This document shows, piece after piece, positions 36,470 through 50,293 of a stretch of DNA of 64,000 nt. The stretch spans positions 14,694,001 through 14,758,000 of the forward strand of contig CAVNZM010000003.1 of assembly GCA_963693365.1 (NCBI GenBank). The letters are read 5' to 3'. The stretch's first letter is position 1. Every line of letters starts with the position of its first letter. Both the position numbers and the translations under genes were made by a program. The notes below the pieces were generated by a model that saw only the letters and a program-made list of their open reading frames with translations, was not told the DNA's origin and made no database searches. The DNA is from Amoebidium appalachense (Eukaryota > Ichthyosporea).

Positions 36470-37818
36470 TTTCCGGCTCCCCAACGTTCAAACGTTCACC
36501 CTTCCCCTCCCTCCCCCGGCCCCCCCCCCCCCCCCCCCCCCCCCTCCCCCCCCCCCTCTCCCCCCCCCCCCCCCCCCTCCCCCCCCCCCCCCCCCCTCCC
36601 GGGAATCCGATTCGAAAATTTATTTTTTTTGCCCCAGTACAATAACAAAAAACCTGTTTTTATAGACCTCAGCGCGCTGACGTCATCGGGGTTTTGAATA
36701 GCTAAGCGCACCGATCGATAGCTCAGCTATCCATATGTTTCGCAGAGAGAAAACGTACAAAAGATATCTTCGCTGCCAGTTTTTTTTTTTTTTTGGCAAA
36801 AGCGTAGTCTTTTCTACATAAAACGCAAGCAAACTCATAGGTGCATAAATCTTGTGTTTCTGTTTATTTTTTTTTTTGTATCCTTGACCGCTTTGGCCCA
36901 ATGTAGCTAGGTAACGGTTGACACCACGCAGGAACACAGGACTTTCAATTGCACACTCGTAAACGATTACTCCTCTCTGCCAGCCCCGCCTTCTTTCTTT
37001 TTCGCAAGTAGAATCCTCCCGACCAGCTGTTTCTAAGCTTCAACAGCGGCCTTTCTTACTCTGCGTTTTTTTTTTTTTTTTTTCTCTCTCTTTGGGCCCT
37101 CTTTCTCCCTCGGTTCTCCCTAGGCCCCGTCTCTCTCTCTCTCCTTCCCTCTTGTTTCCTTGTCCTACCTACGTGTAGGGAAACAGGAAGGTTATGTCTC
37201 TGTTTTATTTTGTTAGGGACAGAGGGGAAGGAGCTGAAGAGGCACGTGCAAGGCCAACTTCAACACTGCCATCTTGGTCGAGATGGCCGTGGTGCATAGT
37301 CGAGAATTCGAAGGGGCATAGCCTGGGCCCTTAGACTAGTGTGGAATTCCCCCAATGTTTCCTGATACTCGAGTGTTGAACGATCGGTATCGAGAAACAG
37401 TATGGTGCAGGAGAGGCAAAAGGAAGCAGGCGAGTGGGTGTGTGTCCGGGAAGGGGTATGGGGAGGGGGAGGGGAGAGGGGGGAGGTGTGTGTGCGCGGG
37501 GGGGGAGGGGGAGGGGGGAGGGGGGGGGAAGAGAACTAGGGAAACGAGAACCAGAGTTGGAATAGAGGAAAGGAGAAAGCAGGAAGAAAGCTCTCAATCT
37601 ATAAGGACAGACTAGAGCCTCTTGTGTGTGTTTGTTGTGACAGTGACAGAAACGATATAAGTAAGAGTGAAAAAAGGACAAAGGAATCGCAGGGAGGGAA
37701 AGGCTATAGGACTATAGGGAGGCCCTTGGGATGAGGGGATGTTGACACGGAGACCCAAAAGAAAGTCCCTGGCGGCTGCCTAGGGATTGGGACGAGCAGA
37801 GCACCCACACACACGTGC

Positions 37819-37884
<66 letters not shown>

Positions 37885-38180
37885 TGCGCACAGACACACA
37901 CGCGCACCTAGGCACACTGCAAACAGCAAGGTCCAACGTCACAGCTCTCTCTCTCCCCCCTCCCCTCTCTCTCTCCTAGAGTCTCTCTCTTTCTCTCTCT
38001 CTCTCCCTTTCTGTGTGTGTGTGTTTCTGTGTGTGTCTGTGTGTGTGTCTTTGTGTGTGTGTGATTGTGTGTGTGTGTGCACGGTGTGGGAGTATGCACC
38101 CTCAGTGTGTGTGATACACGCACGCGACGAGAGTACACGAAGAAAGCTAACGAACACCGACCTGGAGGGGTGTGTGTGTA

Positions 38181-38221
<41 letters not shown>

Positions 38222-38370
38222 GGGCGAAGGGGGGGTTGACGTGGGAGGATCTAGAGAACCCTGCACGGTGAACAGGTCTGAACTTTAATCGATAAGCCAT
38301 ATCAGAGAGCAGAGCTCGAGGGAGAATTAAGTAACAGCAGAAAAGGAAGAAAGAAGGAGAACGCCTCGAG

Positions 38371-38436
<66 letters not shown>

Positions 38437-39530
38437 GGGGGGGGGGGGGGGGAGAGAGAGAGAGAGAGAGAGTGTGTGTGTGTGTGTGTGAGCGAGAGGG
38501 GGTCTCGCAACAGGGGGAAGGGGGAGACACTGGCGGCGGGTGAGGGGCGGGGGGGGGGGGGGTGGTGGTGGTGGTGGTGGTGGGGGGGAGGGATGGGGGG
38601 GGGGGGGGGGGGGGGGGTGTACACCGCGTCAGGGGAGAATGGTGCCGGGGCAGGGACTTAGATCTATAACTAAGAGGGCGAAGCCGGACACCGAGAGGAT
38701 GACAAACGCAGAGTACTGAGCAAAGTGTTCTATTTCCATTGCTTCTATTAACGACACGAAAACTATAGAATAGGTTGTATCTTACACGTTAGAACATGTT
38801 GCCATCATCAATGATCGAGTCATTCGGCCGACTTAGAGACTCCATAGGTGTACACTACCTATAGATCATAGTAATCGGTAGCAGTGCACTGTAAAAAGAA
38901 AACACGACTGTCAGGCGCTTCCATTCGCTCTCTGTTGAGAGTGCGAGGAACGAGTGCCACCGTTGTATGTACAAGCTCGGGATCCTCCGGCGCTCTCATA
39001 TATACGAGTAGTGACAGAAGTTGTGAGTCGCTCGAGAAGCTAGCTTAGCTATTCGATTTTCAAGCGGCCGATCAGTCAATTAGAGGCGCGCTGAGGTCTA
39101 TTAGTTGAACATGACGTACACGCATGCATGTTAACATGTTGTGTACACGGTCAATTAACCCCGGTGTGCTAAAAGCACGGGCCACTTGTTGGTATTACGC
39201 AATCTTTATTACTAAAATTTAAAGTCAATCTTAGTGTTTGGGCTTAATGATCCCATAGAGTCTAGATCTGTCCCGACACGTGCGCACATGCACGCCCTGC
39301 TATCATTAGGATAATTATACACCACCAAATAAATACACCATATTAATAACCTTAAATGCTCCTTGTAACAAAAGGTTTTCTAGGTAACCATAAGCTACTT
39401 TTCAGTCAGAAGAAACGTTCTTAATACTTTACATGCCACTGTTGTGGTTAAACCGACGATTCCAAAAGTTCTGCCTATAGCAGACACATTGAACATCAGT
39501 TAATTTTTTTTTTCCTTTTTTCCTTTTTCC

Positions 39531-39601
<71 letters not shown>

Positions 39602-39864
39602 AGCGAGACAAAAAAAAAAAAAAAAAAAGGTGCGGTGTGCATGACCAGGTGGAATGAAGTAGAAATAAAGGGGAGAAAAAGAAGCCATATACCTTTATAC
39701 ACTACCCGAACTAATACATTTATATGAAATAGTAATAATATATTAGCCCAACCATTTTCCATAGTACAGGCACGATTTCTGCACCTATATTTATGTGCAG
39801 TCTCAGGTTAGATGAAGGAACACATGCATTTTGAACCAATAGGCGCACACCATCATGAACCATA
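35784..39864. other. Gene-free stretch upstream of the MYND gene
   Basis: Ordinary sequence at 35790-36420 and 38650-39480 holds no supported gene. C runs lie at 36430-36600, G/GA DNA at 37460-37530, (CA)n at 37826-37880, a G run at 38179-38218 and (GA)n at 38378-38427. T, GT and G runs lie at 39527-39600. The ~800-bp upstream piece near 35800-36350 may hold the MYND promoter, but I see no clear TATA box. Confidence 0.55.
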
Positions 39865-40560
39865 CTAGGAAGCAGAAGCAGGGGCAGCGGTGAGACAATA
39901 CTCGATCTCGGCCATACCGCGGCTGACGCTATTTTTAGAAAGCACCCCTGAAAACACGTGACTTGTACCCAATGGGAGAGCCATGGCGGGAGCCAATGGG
40001 AGGGCACACATTGCAAATGTGCCCTGCTTATTTTGGAATTCGTAGTGGAGGCCCACCTCGACGTGACGTGATTGGAGATAGATCAGGTCTGGAATGCAGA
40101 TTGGCATGTCCATGCTCTCTTCTGGAGCCTTCCATTCGAACTTGGCGTGCGTGTCGATCTCAGTTACCTCCTGTAGTTATAGATTTCGTTGTCAGGTTTT
40201 CATATGTATATATATATATGTACATATGGGGGGGGGGGGGGGGGGGGGGGGGGTTGAATGCGTCAATAAATACGAAGTACACAAGAACAAACGGATAACA
40301 CGATGCAGAATGCAAGCCATACATAAAGAGTATGCATAATAAGCAGAGCCCATCCTCAGGGGGGGCCCACGTCATCCACAGTACCCGAGTTTCGGCCTAT
40401 TCCCCTCGTTAACGAAACCCAACTCAGATACTGTTTCACTTGAACATGAGTAGGTCACCCGTCTTGATCAGAGACGAGCAGGGTTGCTTATGCAGGCAAG
40501 GGCAGTGGGAAAGGCCGGGGGTTAAAGTTGCAGCAGTAAGCAGAAGCAAGAAAAATATAT

Positions 40561-40632
<72 letters not shown>

Positions 40633-40786
40633 TGTGCATGTGATAGAGGTAGTTGTGTGGTGGCAATGTGGTAATCGTGTGTATGTGTGCGCAGAGGGGG
40701 GGGGGGGGGGGGGGTTAGAAAACAAAAAGGAAGAAAGACAATGTTGCATGCGCGGGGTCCCGAGCTGGAGGGGGGAGAGGGCGAGG

Positions 40787-40825
<39 letters not shown>

Positions 40826-41653
40826 GGGGGTTAGCCAGCAATCAACCTGCCTACACGCACACACAAACAGTAATGCCACACACATCATCCCCCCCCTCTG
40901 CCCCCCTCCCCCTCCTCTCTCTCTTCTCCCCCACCCCTTCCTTCCTTTCCACACAAAACCCCCCTCCCTCCCTCCCTCCCACCCTCTCTCTCTCTCTCTC
41001 TCCACCCCACCAACCAAAAACAAAAGCCTCGATTACTCGTCTCCAAAGAGTACTTCAAGTAAGTAATAATAGAAATCGTAACATTAAAACTACTAACAAT
41101 AAAAACAACTATAACACCGCCACCACCACCACCACCAAGAACAACACCAAGAACAACAACAGTAAAAACAACAATAACATCACCAATAATAACCAATGCC
41201 CACGTACCTTCATAGCCGTCATTCTCTTTTGACCCACACACGACCCCGTCAGCTCCACACACAGTTTGATGGATCCCGCTGCTTCTGTAAACGTGAACGT
41301 CTGTTTGTCCAAAGCCTTGGAGAGGTCCTTTTTGCTCTGTGTGTACAGGGGGGGGGGGGGGGGGGGAGAGGGGGAGGGGTGCAAGTTTGAATGTGTTATT
41401 GAGTGTGAAGTATACATTCATGACGGGGCAATACCGTGCAGAGTGCAAGGACAAAAGAACACATAAAGAGTGCATCATAAGCAGCGCCCATTCTCGGGAA
41501 GGAGGGGGATGGGGGGGGGGGGGGAGGGCAAAGTCCCCCACAGTACCCGAGCTTCGACCCGTTCACCTCGTCAACAAAACCTCCTACTGAGCTTTGGTGG
41601 GGGGGCACAAACCTACCTACCCACCCACCTCCAAACCCACACAACCAAGCACC

Positions 41654-41740
<87 letters not shown>

Positions 41741-42622
41741 ACCCACACATACACCCACACATACACACACACACATACGCGCACGCATGCACCCATCTGC
41801 CCACCAGACTTTCGCGCGTGCACACGTGCGCACACACACACACACACGTGTGCGCACGCGCGCGCGCACACACACACACCCAAGCACCCAGCCACCCAAG
41901 CACCTACTCCCCCCCTCCCCCCCCAAACACACACACACACACTCTCACCCTCCTACCCACCTACAAACCCACTCCCCCCGCCCCCCTCCTTCTCCCTCCC
42001 CCCCCACATACCCCCCCCCCCAAACACCCGCACGTACCCACCCACATCAACACCCATACACACGTACACGCACGCACACAAACACTCGTACCCCCGTGTT
42101 CTCCAACGGCTTTGCCTTTTTCAGCTCTGCGGCCATGGCAATCAGTTGGTCTTCCTTGTCCATCAGTGAGAGCTCCTGTGGGTCCAAAAATAGTTCATGA
42201 GCGCTATTATTAGCTCCTGTGGGCCCAGAAATAGATCATGAGCGCTATTGTTAGAGTGGAGTAGATTTCATGGGTTTTATGGACATAGAATCACGGGTGT
42301 ATCATAGAACGATTTTTTTTTGGTGGGGGGGGGGGGGGGGGGGGGGGGGCTGAAATCAACAAGATATATTGTTTAAGAAGACAAAAATAAAATGATGCAA
42401 GAGCGGGGAAAAAAATAATAATAATGCAAGAAAGAAACAAGGAGCAAATACAGGGTATACTACACATACTGAGCACGTCACCCAAAGGTGCACCCCGAAT
42501 GATTGGTGGTGGTGGTGGTGGTGGTGGTGGGGGGGGGGGGGGGGGGGGGGGGGCATGAGGATGTGTGCTTCATGGCCGGGTACATATACAAAACTTGAGT
42601 GTTTGCATCTTTTTTTTTTTTT

Positions 42623-42653
<31 letters not shown>

Positions 42654-43376
42654 GGGGTTTGAATGCGGAAAACGGTACGAAGTACGCATACACGACGAGA
42701 AGCATGGTGCAGGACACATGCAAAGGCAAACATTCAAGTATGCAACATCAGCCATGTGCACAGTATGCGTCATAAGCAGAGCCCATCCTCAGGGAGGACC
42801 CAAGTCATCAATTGCGTCTGAGTTTCGACCCCTTAGCCCGCGTATATACGACGCTCCAACTCAGACAGCAGCATCAACTGACCTTGGGCGGGTCAACCCG
42901 TCTTGATCAAAGACGAGCAGGGTTGCTTATGCAAGCAATGTGAGCAAAACGGTGCAGATGTGTGTGCAAACTAATGCAGTGCAGCGAAAAATGCGTATGT
43001 GCTTACAGATGCACGACACAGAGCAACCATGCCCGGTTGCATGGAAGTAAAGCGGTCTCCACACAGTGGGGGGGGGGGGGGGGGGGGGGGGGTAGGTCAT
43101 TGTTGCACGAGGTGCAATGGTCATTGATTTAGCCGTGTCCGTGTGGATTTTGGTGTGCATCTGACGGTGCCTGTGCATGTATGTGCAGGTGAGTGTGTCT
43201 CCGTCCGTATGTGTGTGTTTGTGAGTGAGTGAGTGTGTGTGTGTGTTTGTACGTATGGGTTGGAGGGCGCGGCGGGGGGGGGGGGGGGGATACCTTTGTG
43301 ATCAAGCTAATCTCTTTATCGAAGAACTCGATATCTTTGGGGGTCAGATCCGATACAGCTTCGTCGCCTGAAGCTG

Positions 43377-43431
<55 letters not shown>

Positions 43432-44031
43432 TGAGTGAGTGAGTGTGTGTTTCCCTGAGTTTCCCCACGTCCATGACAACACAACCAATTAGAGATCGAC
43501 GATCATACAAGGCAGTGATATCACCATCATATAAAAAATCCGTAATCGGCATCTGGAAAAACCCTTACAAATCATATTCATTGCAACTGTCAGAATCATA
43601 GAATAAGGTTCAAGGAACGCGGATCTTACTCTCAAATTTTCAAATTGTGTTCAAAAACATCCCTTATGAACAAAGCAAGGCAGCAAATCGTGTCATCCAA
43701 TGAGAACACACGGTTGAAACATTTGACTTTTAAACCGTTTTCCACCTTTGGGTTTGCAGAGTTCACATATCCCAGTTTAGCTCCAACCAATGAACAAAGT
43801 GGGGGAGAAACATGTGTCCTCCAATGAGCACGCACCGTGAAAATCTTAATCCTTGATACAAATTAATTTTTAATACCTTTTGCCACCTTTTCCTTTGCAG
43901 CGTTCAGAGCCTCCAGTCTGTTTGTGAGTTCCAGTCTGTCTCCATCCATCACTCGGCGACTGTTGGACAAGACATTTGCCATGGCGTTCTGTGTGTGAGT
44001 GTGTGTGAGTGTGAGTGTGTGAGTGTGTGTG

Positions 44032-44073
<42 letters not shown>

Positions 44074-44174
44074 TATGTGTGTGTGTGTGTGTGCACGCGC
44101 ATCTGTGTCGATTCGAGTGTGAATGTGTGCGAGTGAGTGAGCTATTGAGTCAGAGTGAGCGAGGGGAGGAGTGT

Positions 44175-44205
<31 letters not shown>

Positions 44206-44752
44206 GCAAAACGAAATATAAAGCTACAACAAAAGCTACAACTATGGCATACAGATACAGTGGAAAAGAAAAGAGGAGAAAAAAAAGAAAGGAAAGACAC
44301 AGTAGGGGGCCTTGCGCGCTGGGGGGCGAAGATGGTGGGGGGGGGGGGGGATCGGAAGGGAAATCGAAAAGTCAAACCAAATATACATGCCAGAACAAGA
44401 AGGGCACACGCAGGGGAAGAGGGGAGGGGTGGACGGGAGGGATGGCTCGGGGAAAGGGGGGGAAATGTGGAGACGAGACGGGATGGGGGGGTAGGGACGT
44501 GATGGGGGGGAAGCAGGGAGTCGGGGAGGGGTATAAAAGAAAGGGTGGGAATCAGAGCACGGGGGCGAAGGAGGGGGAAGGGAGGGAGGGTGGGTGAGAG
44601 GGGGGAGCGCGAGGAACGGGGGGGGAGGGGGGGGGGGGGGGGGGGGCAGTGCCTTATCAGTAACGTTCATGACAAAAGTGATGCGATTGATTGCAAGATG
44701 AAGTTGGGTGCCCGGGGGAATCTGAAGTGCCGTGGGTACCTGGGGCACAAGG

Positions 44753-44823
<71 letters not shown>

Positions 44824-45439
44824 CAAGGATGGGTTGGGGGGGAAAGGGGGGGAGAAGGGACGGCGGAAGCCAGAAATAAAGGGACGGGGGGGGGGGGGGG
44901 GGGGGGGGGGGGGAGGGAGAGAGGGAGATAGAGAGAGGCAGGGGAGATTGAGGCGTGGGGGAGAGGGGGAGTCTGAGGGAGAGAGAGAGGGGGGGGGGGG
45001 GGGGAGAAGGGGGTGCAGAGGGAATGAAAGGGAGAGAGAGGGGGGAGAGAGGGAGAGGAGGGGGGAAGAAGGGAGGAGGAGGACGGGGCAGGGGGGGGGG
45101 GGGGGGGGGAAAGGGAGGGAGGGGGAAACCAGGGGCGTATTGAGGGAAGGGGGGAGGGAGGGAGGGAGGAAAGGAGGGAGGAAGGGAGGATCGGGGGCAG
45201 GGAAGAGAGGGAGGCGAGGATAAGTGTGATCGAGTGTGTGTGCCCGTGTGTGTGTGGGTGAGTGGGTGGGTGGGTGGGGGGGGGGGGGGGGGGGGGGGGG
45301 GGTTAGGGAGAGGGGGGAGAGAGAGGAGGAGGATATGCATGTGTCCGTGTCGTGTCCGTGTAAGTGTGTGTGTGTGGGCGAGTGTGAGTGGAGGTTAGAA
45401 TGTTTGATTTAGTTGTCAAGGGTAACCATTGGTGTTGGG

Positions 45440-45482
<43 letters not shown>

Positions 45483-46024
45483 TGTGTGTGTGGTGTGTGT
45501 GCGTGTGTGCACGCGCGCCTGTGTGTAAAAAACACGTGCGTGCGTGTGTGCTTGCATGCATGTGTGCGTCTGTGTGCGTCTGTGTGTGTGCGTGTGTGTG
45601 TTGGGCGGGGTGACGTAGGCATAAATTATTATATAGGTGGTTGATAAACTTGGGACTCAAGGCACAAAGCAATGCTAATCAAGTACACCAACGAGAAACT
45701 AACCAAAACAAAAAAAAGGGGGGGGGGGGGGGGGGGGGGGGGAAGGGAAAGTAATACTCAAGGTTGAATGAAGCAAAAACGGGTTTGTGGTCACTTGTGG
45801 TGAATTCCTCCATGCTGTCATATGCCAACTGCTTGACTCGGTGGGCTACACCAGGGAGGGAGTGCCACACAACACGGTCACAGTAGGCTGGGATGCGCTG
45901 TGATTGTATCGAGGTAAGTGTGGTTATCGAGTTATGTGTGTTGTGTGGTTGTGATTATGGTATTTGGTTTTGTCGGTTGAATTGGTTTGTTGCTGTCGCC
46001 AAATACATTGTTGTTGTGGTCATA

Positions 46025-46091
<67 letters not shown>

Positions 46092-46209
46092 ACGGGGGTG
46101 CATGCTGGTGAGTAGTGCATAGTGGATCCGTGTATGTGGGCATACCTTCAAACTGTGATGATTGCTGTGAGAGCGTGCGCGCGCGCATGTGTGGTGGTGG
46201 TGGTGGTGT

Positions 46210-46245
<36 letters not shown>

Positions 46246-47608
46246 AAGGGGGGGATACATTTTATTTTTCTCGTCCTTCCTTTCCAATTATGATCTTTTC
46301 TTTTTCCTCCTTCACCCTCCCGTCCACTCTTCTCGTCTCTTGGCCTTCTCTCTTCCTCTCTTTTTCTTTCTATCTTTTTTTTTCCTTTTTTTTTCTTCTT
46401 TTTTTTGGGGGGGGGCGGAAGGGGGGGGGGGGGGGGGGGGGGGGGTTTCGGTCGTGTGTGATAAAACCTGCGGGGGTAAACAATAGGTTGATGCGCTGGC
46501 GGAGTGTCTATGTGTTGACAGCACCGAGCAGAAGGCGCCCCAGGGTGGGGTGCGGGGGGGGGGGGGGGGGGGGGGGGGGGGTACCTTCTGTTGATAGACC
46601 AACTTCTCTCCAACTGTAACCTGCGTGCAAAATGGAATGAGGAGCCAGTCAGGACGGAAGGAGAGGGGGAAGGGCCGGGGGGAAGGAGGGGGGGGGGGGG
46701 GGGGGATTGTCAATACACCAACGAGCAGTGTGTGTTGCATAGTGGTGTGAAGACAGTGCACGGTGCCATGGCGATATGCCAAGAGTGCCTGGTAACATGC
46801 AAATAGTACATGATGATATGGAGGAGATATGGATATAGCCCCAGGCTTCATGCAAACAGTACATACACTACTCAAACAGTCTGGTGTATCTCTTGCCATG
46901 CAACCACAGGTCCCCCCCCCCCCCCCAAAAAAAAAAAAAAAGAACGAGAGAGAAAGAAAGAAAGAAAGAAAAGAGACAAGTGCACCTTGAATGTAGGCCT
47001 GAACTTGATCTCGCCCTCAGTAAACCCACTAAAGACCCTTCCAGCCGCCATCTCCTGTTGCAGTTCGTCGCACTTTAACATTGCTGCTAGCTCCCTGAAA
47101 AAACGGAGAGTAAGCTTAGAGAAACAACTGCCTCTTCCACTTTAATAGCTTGGTGGGGAGCACCCAAGATACACATGAAAACGTGTCTCTGGTCAACCGG
47201 CACTTTAATATCGTTGACAGTCCCCTGAACAACGGACATTAAGCTTAAAGAAACCACTGCCTCTCCCACTTTAGTAGCTAGGCTGCGAGCAGCCAAGATA
47301 CACATGAAAACGTGTCTCTGGTCAATCAGCACCTTAACATTGCTGCTAGCCCCCCCCCAAAAAACGTCATCAGTTGTGGAGCCTCATGGTCACACAACCA
47401 CATGTGGCATGAAAATAGATGGCCAATCTTGATAATATACCAATGCCAATGCTCAGTGAAAAATACACACCTACACACGTGCGGGCCCGCTCATGCGCAC
47501 AGCACCCCCACGTGCACCTTATAAGCATCAACACATGCATACGCAAACACACATATACAAGCGTCTGCACACACACAAACAGACACAGCCACACACACAC
47601 AGACGCCG

Positions 47609-47647
<39 letters not shown>

Positions 47648-48163
47648 CGCGCGCGCGCGCACACGCACACACGCACACGCACACACGCACACGCACACGC
47701 ACACGCACACGCACGCACCCACCCATTGACTCACCCACCCAACCAGCCACCCACCCAACAAACCAATCATCCACCCATCCACACACACGCGCGCGCCCGC
47801 GCGCTAATCCACGTGATTGTTTTCGAAAACTGAACAGTTAAACTTACCCCTTGTGTGCCCAGTCATTGACCATAACCCACTTCCTCTCCTGGTGCTCCTT
47901 CGTGACGTCATCCAGTGGATTGCCCTCCAAATCCGTGGGGGGGTCGATTCGGTAGTTAAGGTCTCCCATCCTATCAAAGAGGGGTGATAATTTTTTTTAA
48001 AATGTCACATATATTGAGCAAGTAGTTGTGTGGCTAGTCACATGAAAGTATAAAAGCATAAATATGGTTCAAAGCTACCGTTAAAGATTTCTTTTGGCCG
48101 AAAAGAGATCATATCCTTGCGCATATAGTAGCACTGAACCTCTATATAAAAATGTATATAAAA

Positions 48164-48240
<77 letters not shown>

Positions 48241-48436
48241 CGCGTGCATACATGCACGGGGTATGTGTTCTCGTTCGTATGTGTTTGTGCGTGTGTGCGT
48301 GTGTGCGTGCAAGCACACACGTGTCTCTGCATGTTTGTATGTTCGTGTGGTTGTGCATGTGCCTCGTACGTGCCTGAGGGAAGGGGGAAGGGGGGGGGGG
48401 GGGGGGGGGTAAGAGGGGGTACAGGGGGGAGAGGAA

Positions 48437-48474
<38 letters not shown>

Positions 48475-48575
48475 GGGAGGGATACCAGAAGCAGTGATCG
48501 GCACGGAAAGGAAAATCGAGATCCTTGGGTTCGATTGTAGTCTCCTTCATAATCTCCCACACATCATGATTTCGT

Positions 48576-48624
<49 letters not shown>

Positions 48625-48926
48625 AGGTGTGTTTGTGGGGGGAGCACGGGGGGGGGGGGGGGGGGGGGGGGGATGAAAATAAATAAATGGGAGGAACGGA
48701 GGAGCCGAAGGACAGGGGAGAAACGGGGGGGGGGGGGGGGGGGGGGTTTGAATGCGTCATAAAGTACGAAGTGCACAAGAACAGCGGTTAACACGATGCA
48801 GAATGCAAACCATACATAAAGAGTATGCATGGGGGGGGGGGGGGGGGGGGGGGGTTAGAGTGTGCTCACGACCTCAGAATACGGACAGCACATTTACGGC
48901 GGACACAGAAATGCAGATATCTACCG

Positions 48927-48963
<37 letters not shown>

Positions 48964-49083
48964 ACTCATAAAGACAATGTATTATAAATAGAGCCCATTC
49001 TCATCGCCAAGGGGACGGGAGGGAGAGAGGGAGAGGAGGAGAAGGGGGAGGATCAGCCCAGGTGAGGAGGGGAAGCAGCGGCG

Positions 49084-49127
<44 letters not shown>

Positions 49128-49128
49128 G

Positions 49129-49175
<47 letters not shown>

Positions 49176-49619
49176 GGGGGGGAGAGAAAGGGGGGGACTT
49201 ACCAACAGATACTTTTCACCCTCATGGGCGGCCAGATGTGCACTGACAAACATCAGAGAGGTGTCTGCTATCTCAAAACGCACCGTGCACCTGCACCAAT
49301 CAGAGTACACGGTTATAACTTGAAAACTAAAAAAAAAAGTGTTTCCGCTTTAAAGCAGTTTGGTACCTACACTAAAATCAGCCCTCCCCCCTACCATCCC
49401 CCCGCCCCCCTTGTGCATAACCTCCCCATGAGAGCACTCAGTTACAGCGTCAAAGTTACGATCGGGAGTTACAATCGGAATCACCATAGGTGGGCATCTT
49501 ACATTATCCCCCTCCTCCCCCCCCCCCCCCCCCCCCCCCCCCCCAAAGCCCACCTATACACCTCCTTCTCGATCTCTCTTACAAAAGCAACCATACATAT
49601 TCCCACTTCGTGCATCCCC

Positions 49620-49652
<33 letters not shown>

Positions 49653-50108
49653 CATTCTTACTTCCTCTCCCCTCTCACCAAACACACACACACATACACG
49701 CACAAACACACTCACACACACACTCCGCCACCACCACCACCACCAACAACATTAACAACAGCAGCAGCATCAACAAAAAGGACAAGAAAAGAATCAAAAA
49801 CGGAGGAGGAATGTGTTATAGAGTAAAGCTGGGGAGGGGAGGGAGGGGGGGAGGGGGGGGCGGACGGATGGAGGGAGAAGAGGGGGGAAGAAAAGAAAAC
49901 GTACCCTCCCTTGTTATAACCGACATTTGCTATGCCCGTTCCCTCCGTTTCTGTTGCCACATTTGAAGGCGGATACTTCTCAAGAACAGACTTGGCACCA
50001 AAAACACCAAGTCCAATCTCGGCACCAACACTACCAAGGTGCACGGTGGCTGTGTGTGTGTGTGTGTGTGTGCGTGGGGTAAGGGGGGGGGGGGGGGGGG
50101 GGGGGGGT

Positions 50109-50141
<33 letters not shown>

Positions 50142-50148
50142 TTACGTA

Positions 50149-50181
<33 letters not shown>

Positions 50182-50225
50182 TAGGGAAGGGTGGAGGGGG
50201 AGAGTTGTGTGCATGAGTGAGCATT

Positions 50226-50293
<68 letters not shown>

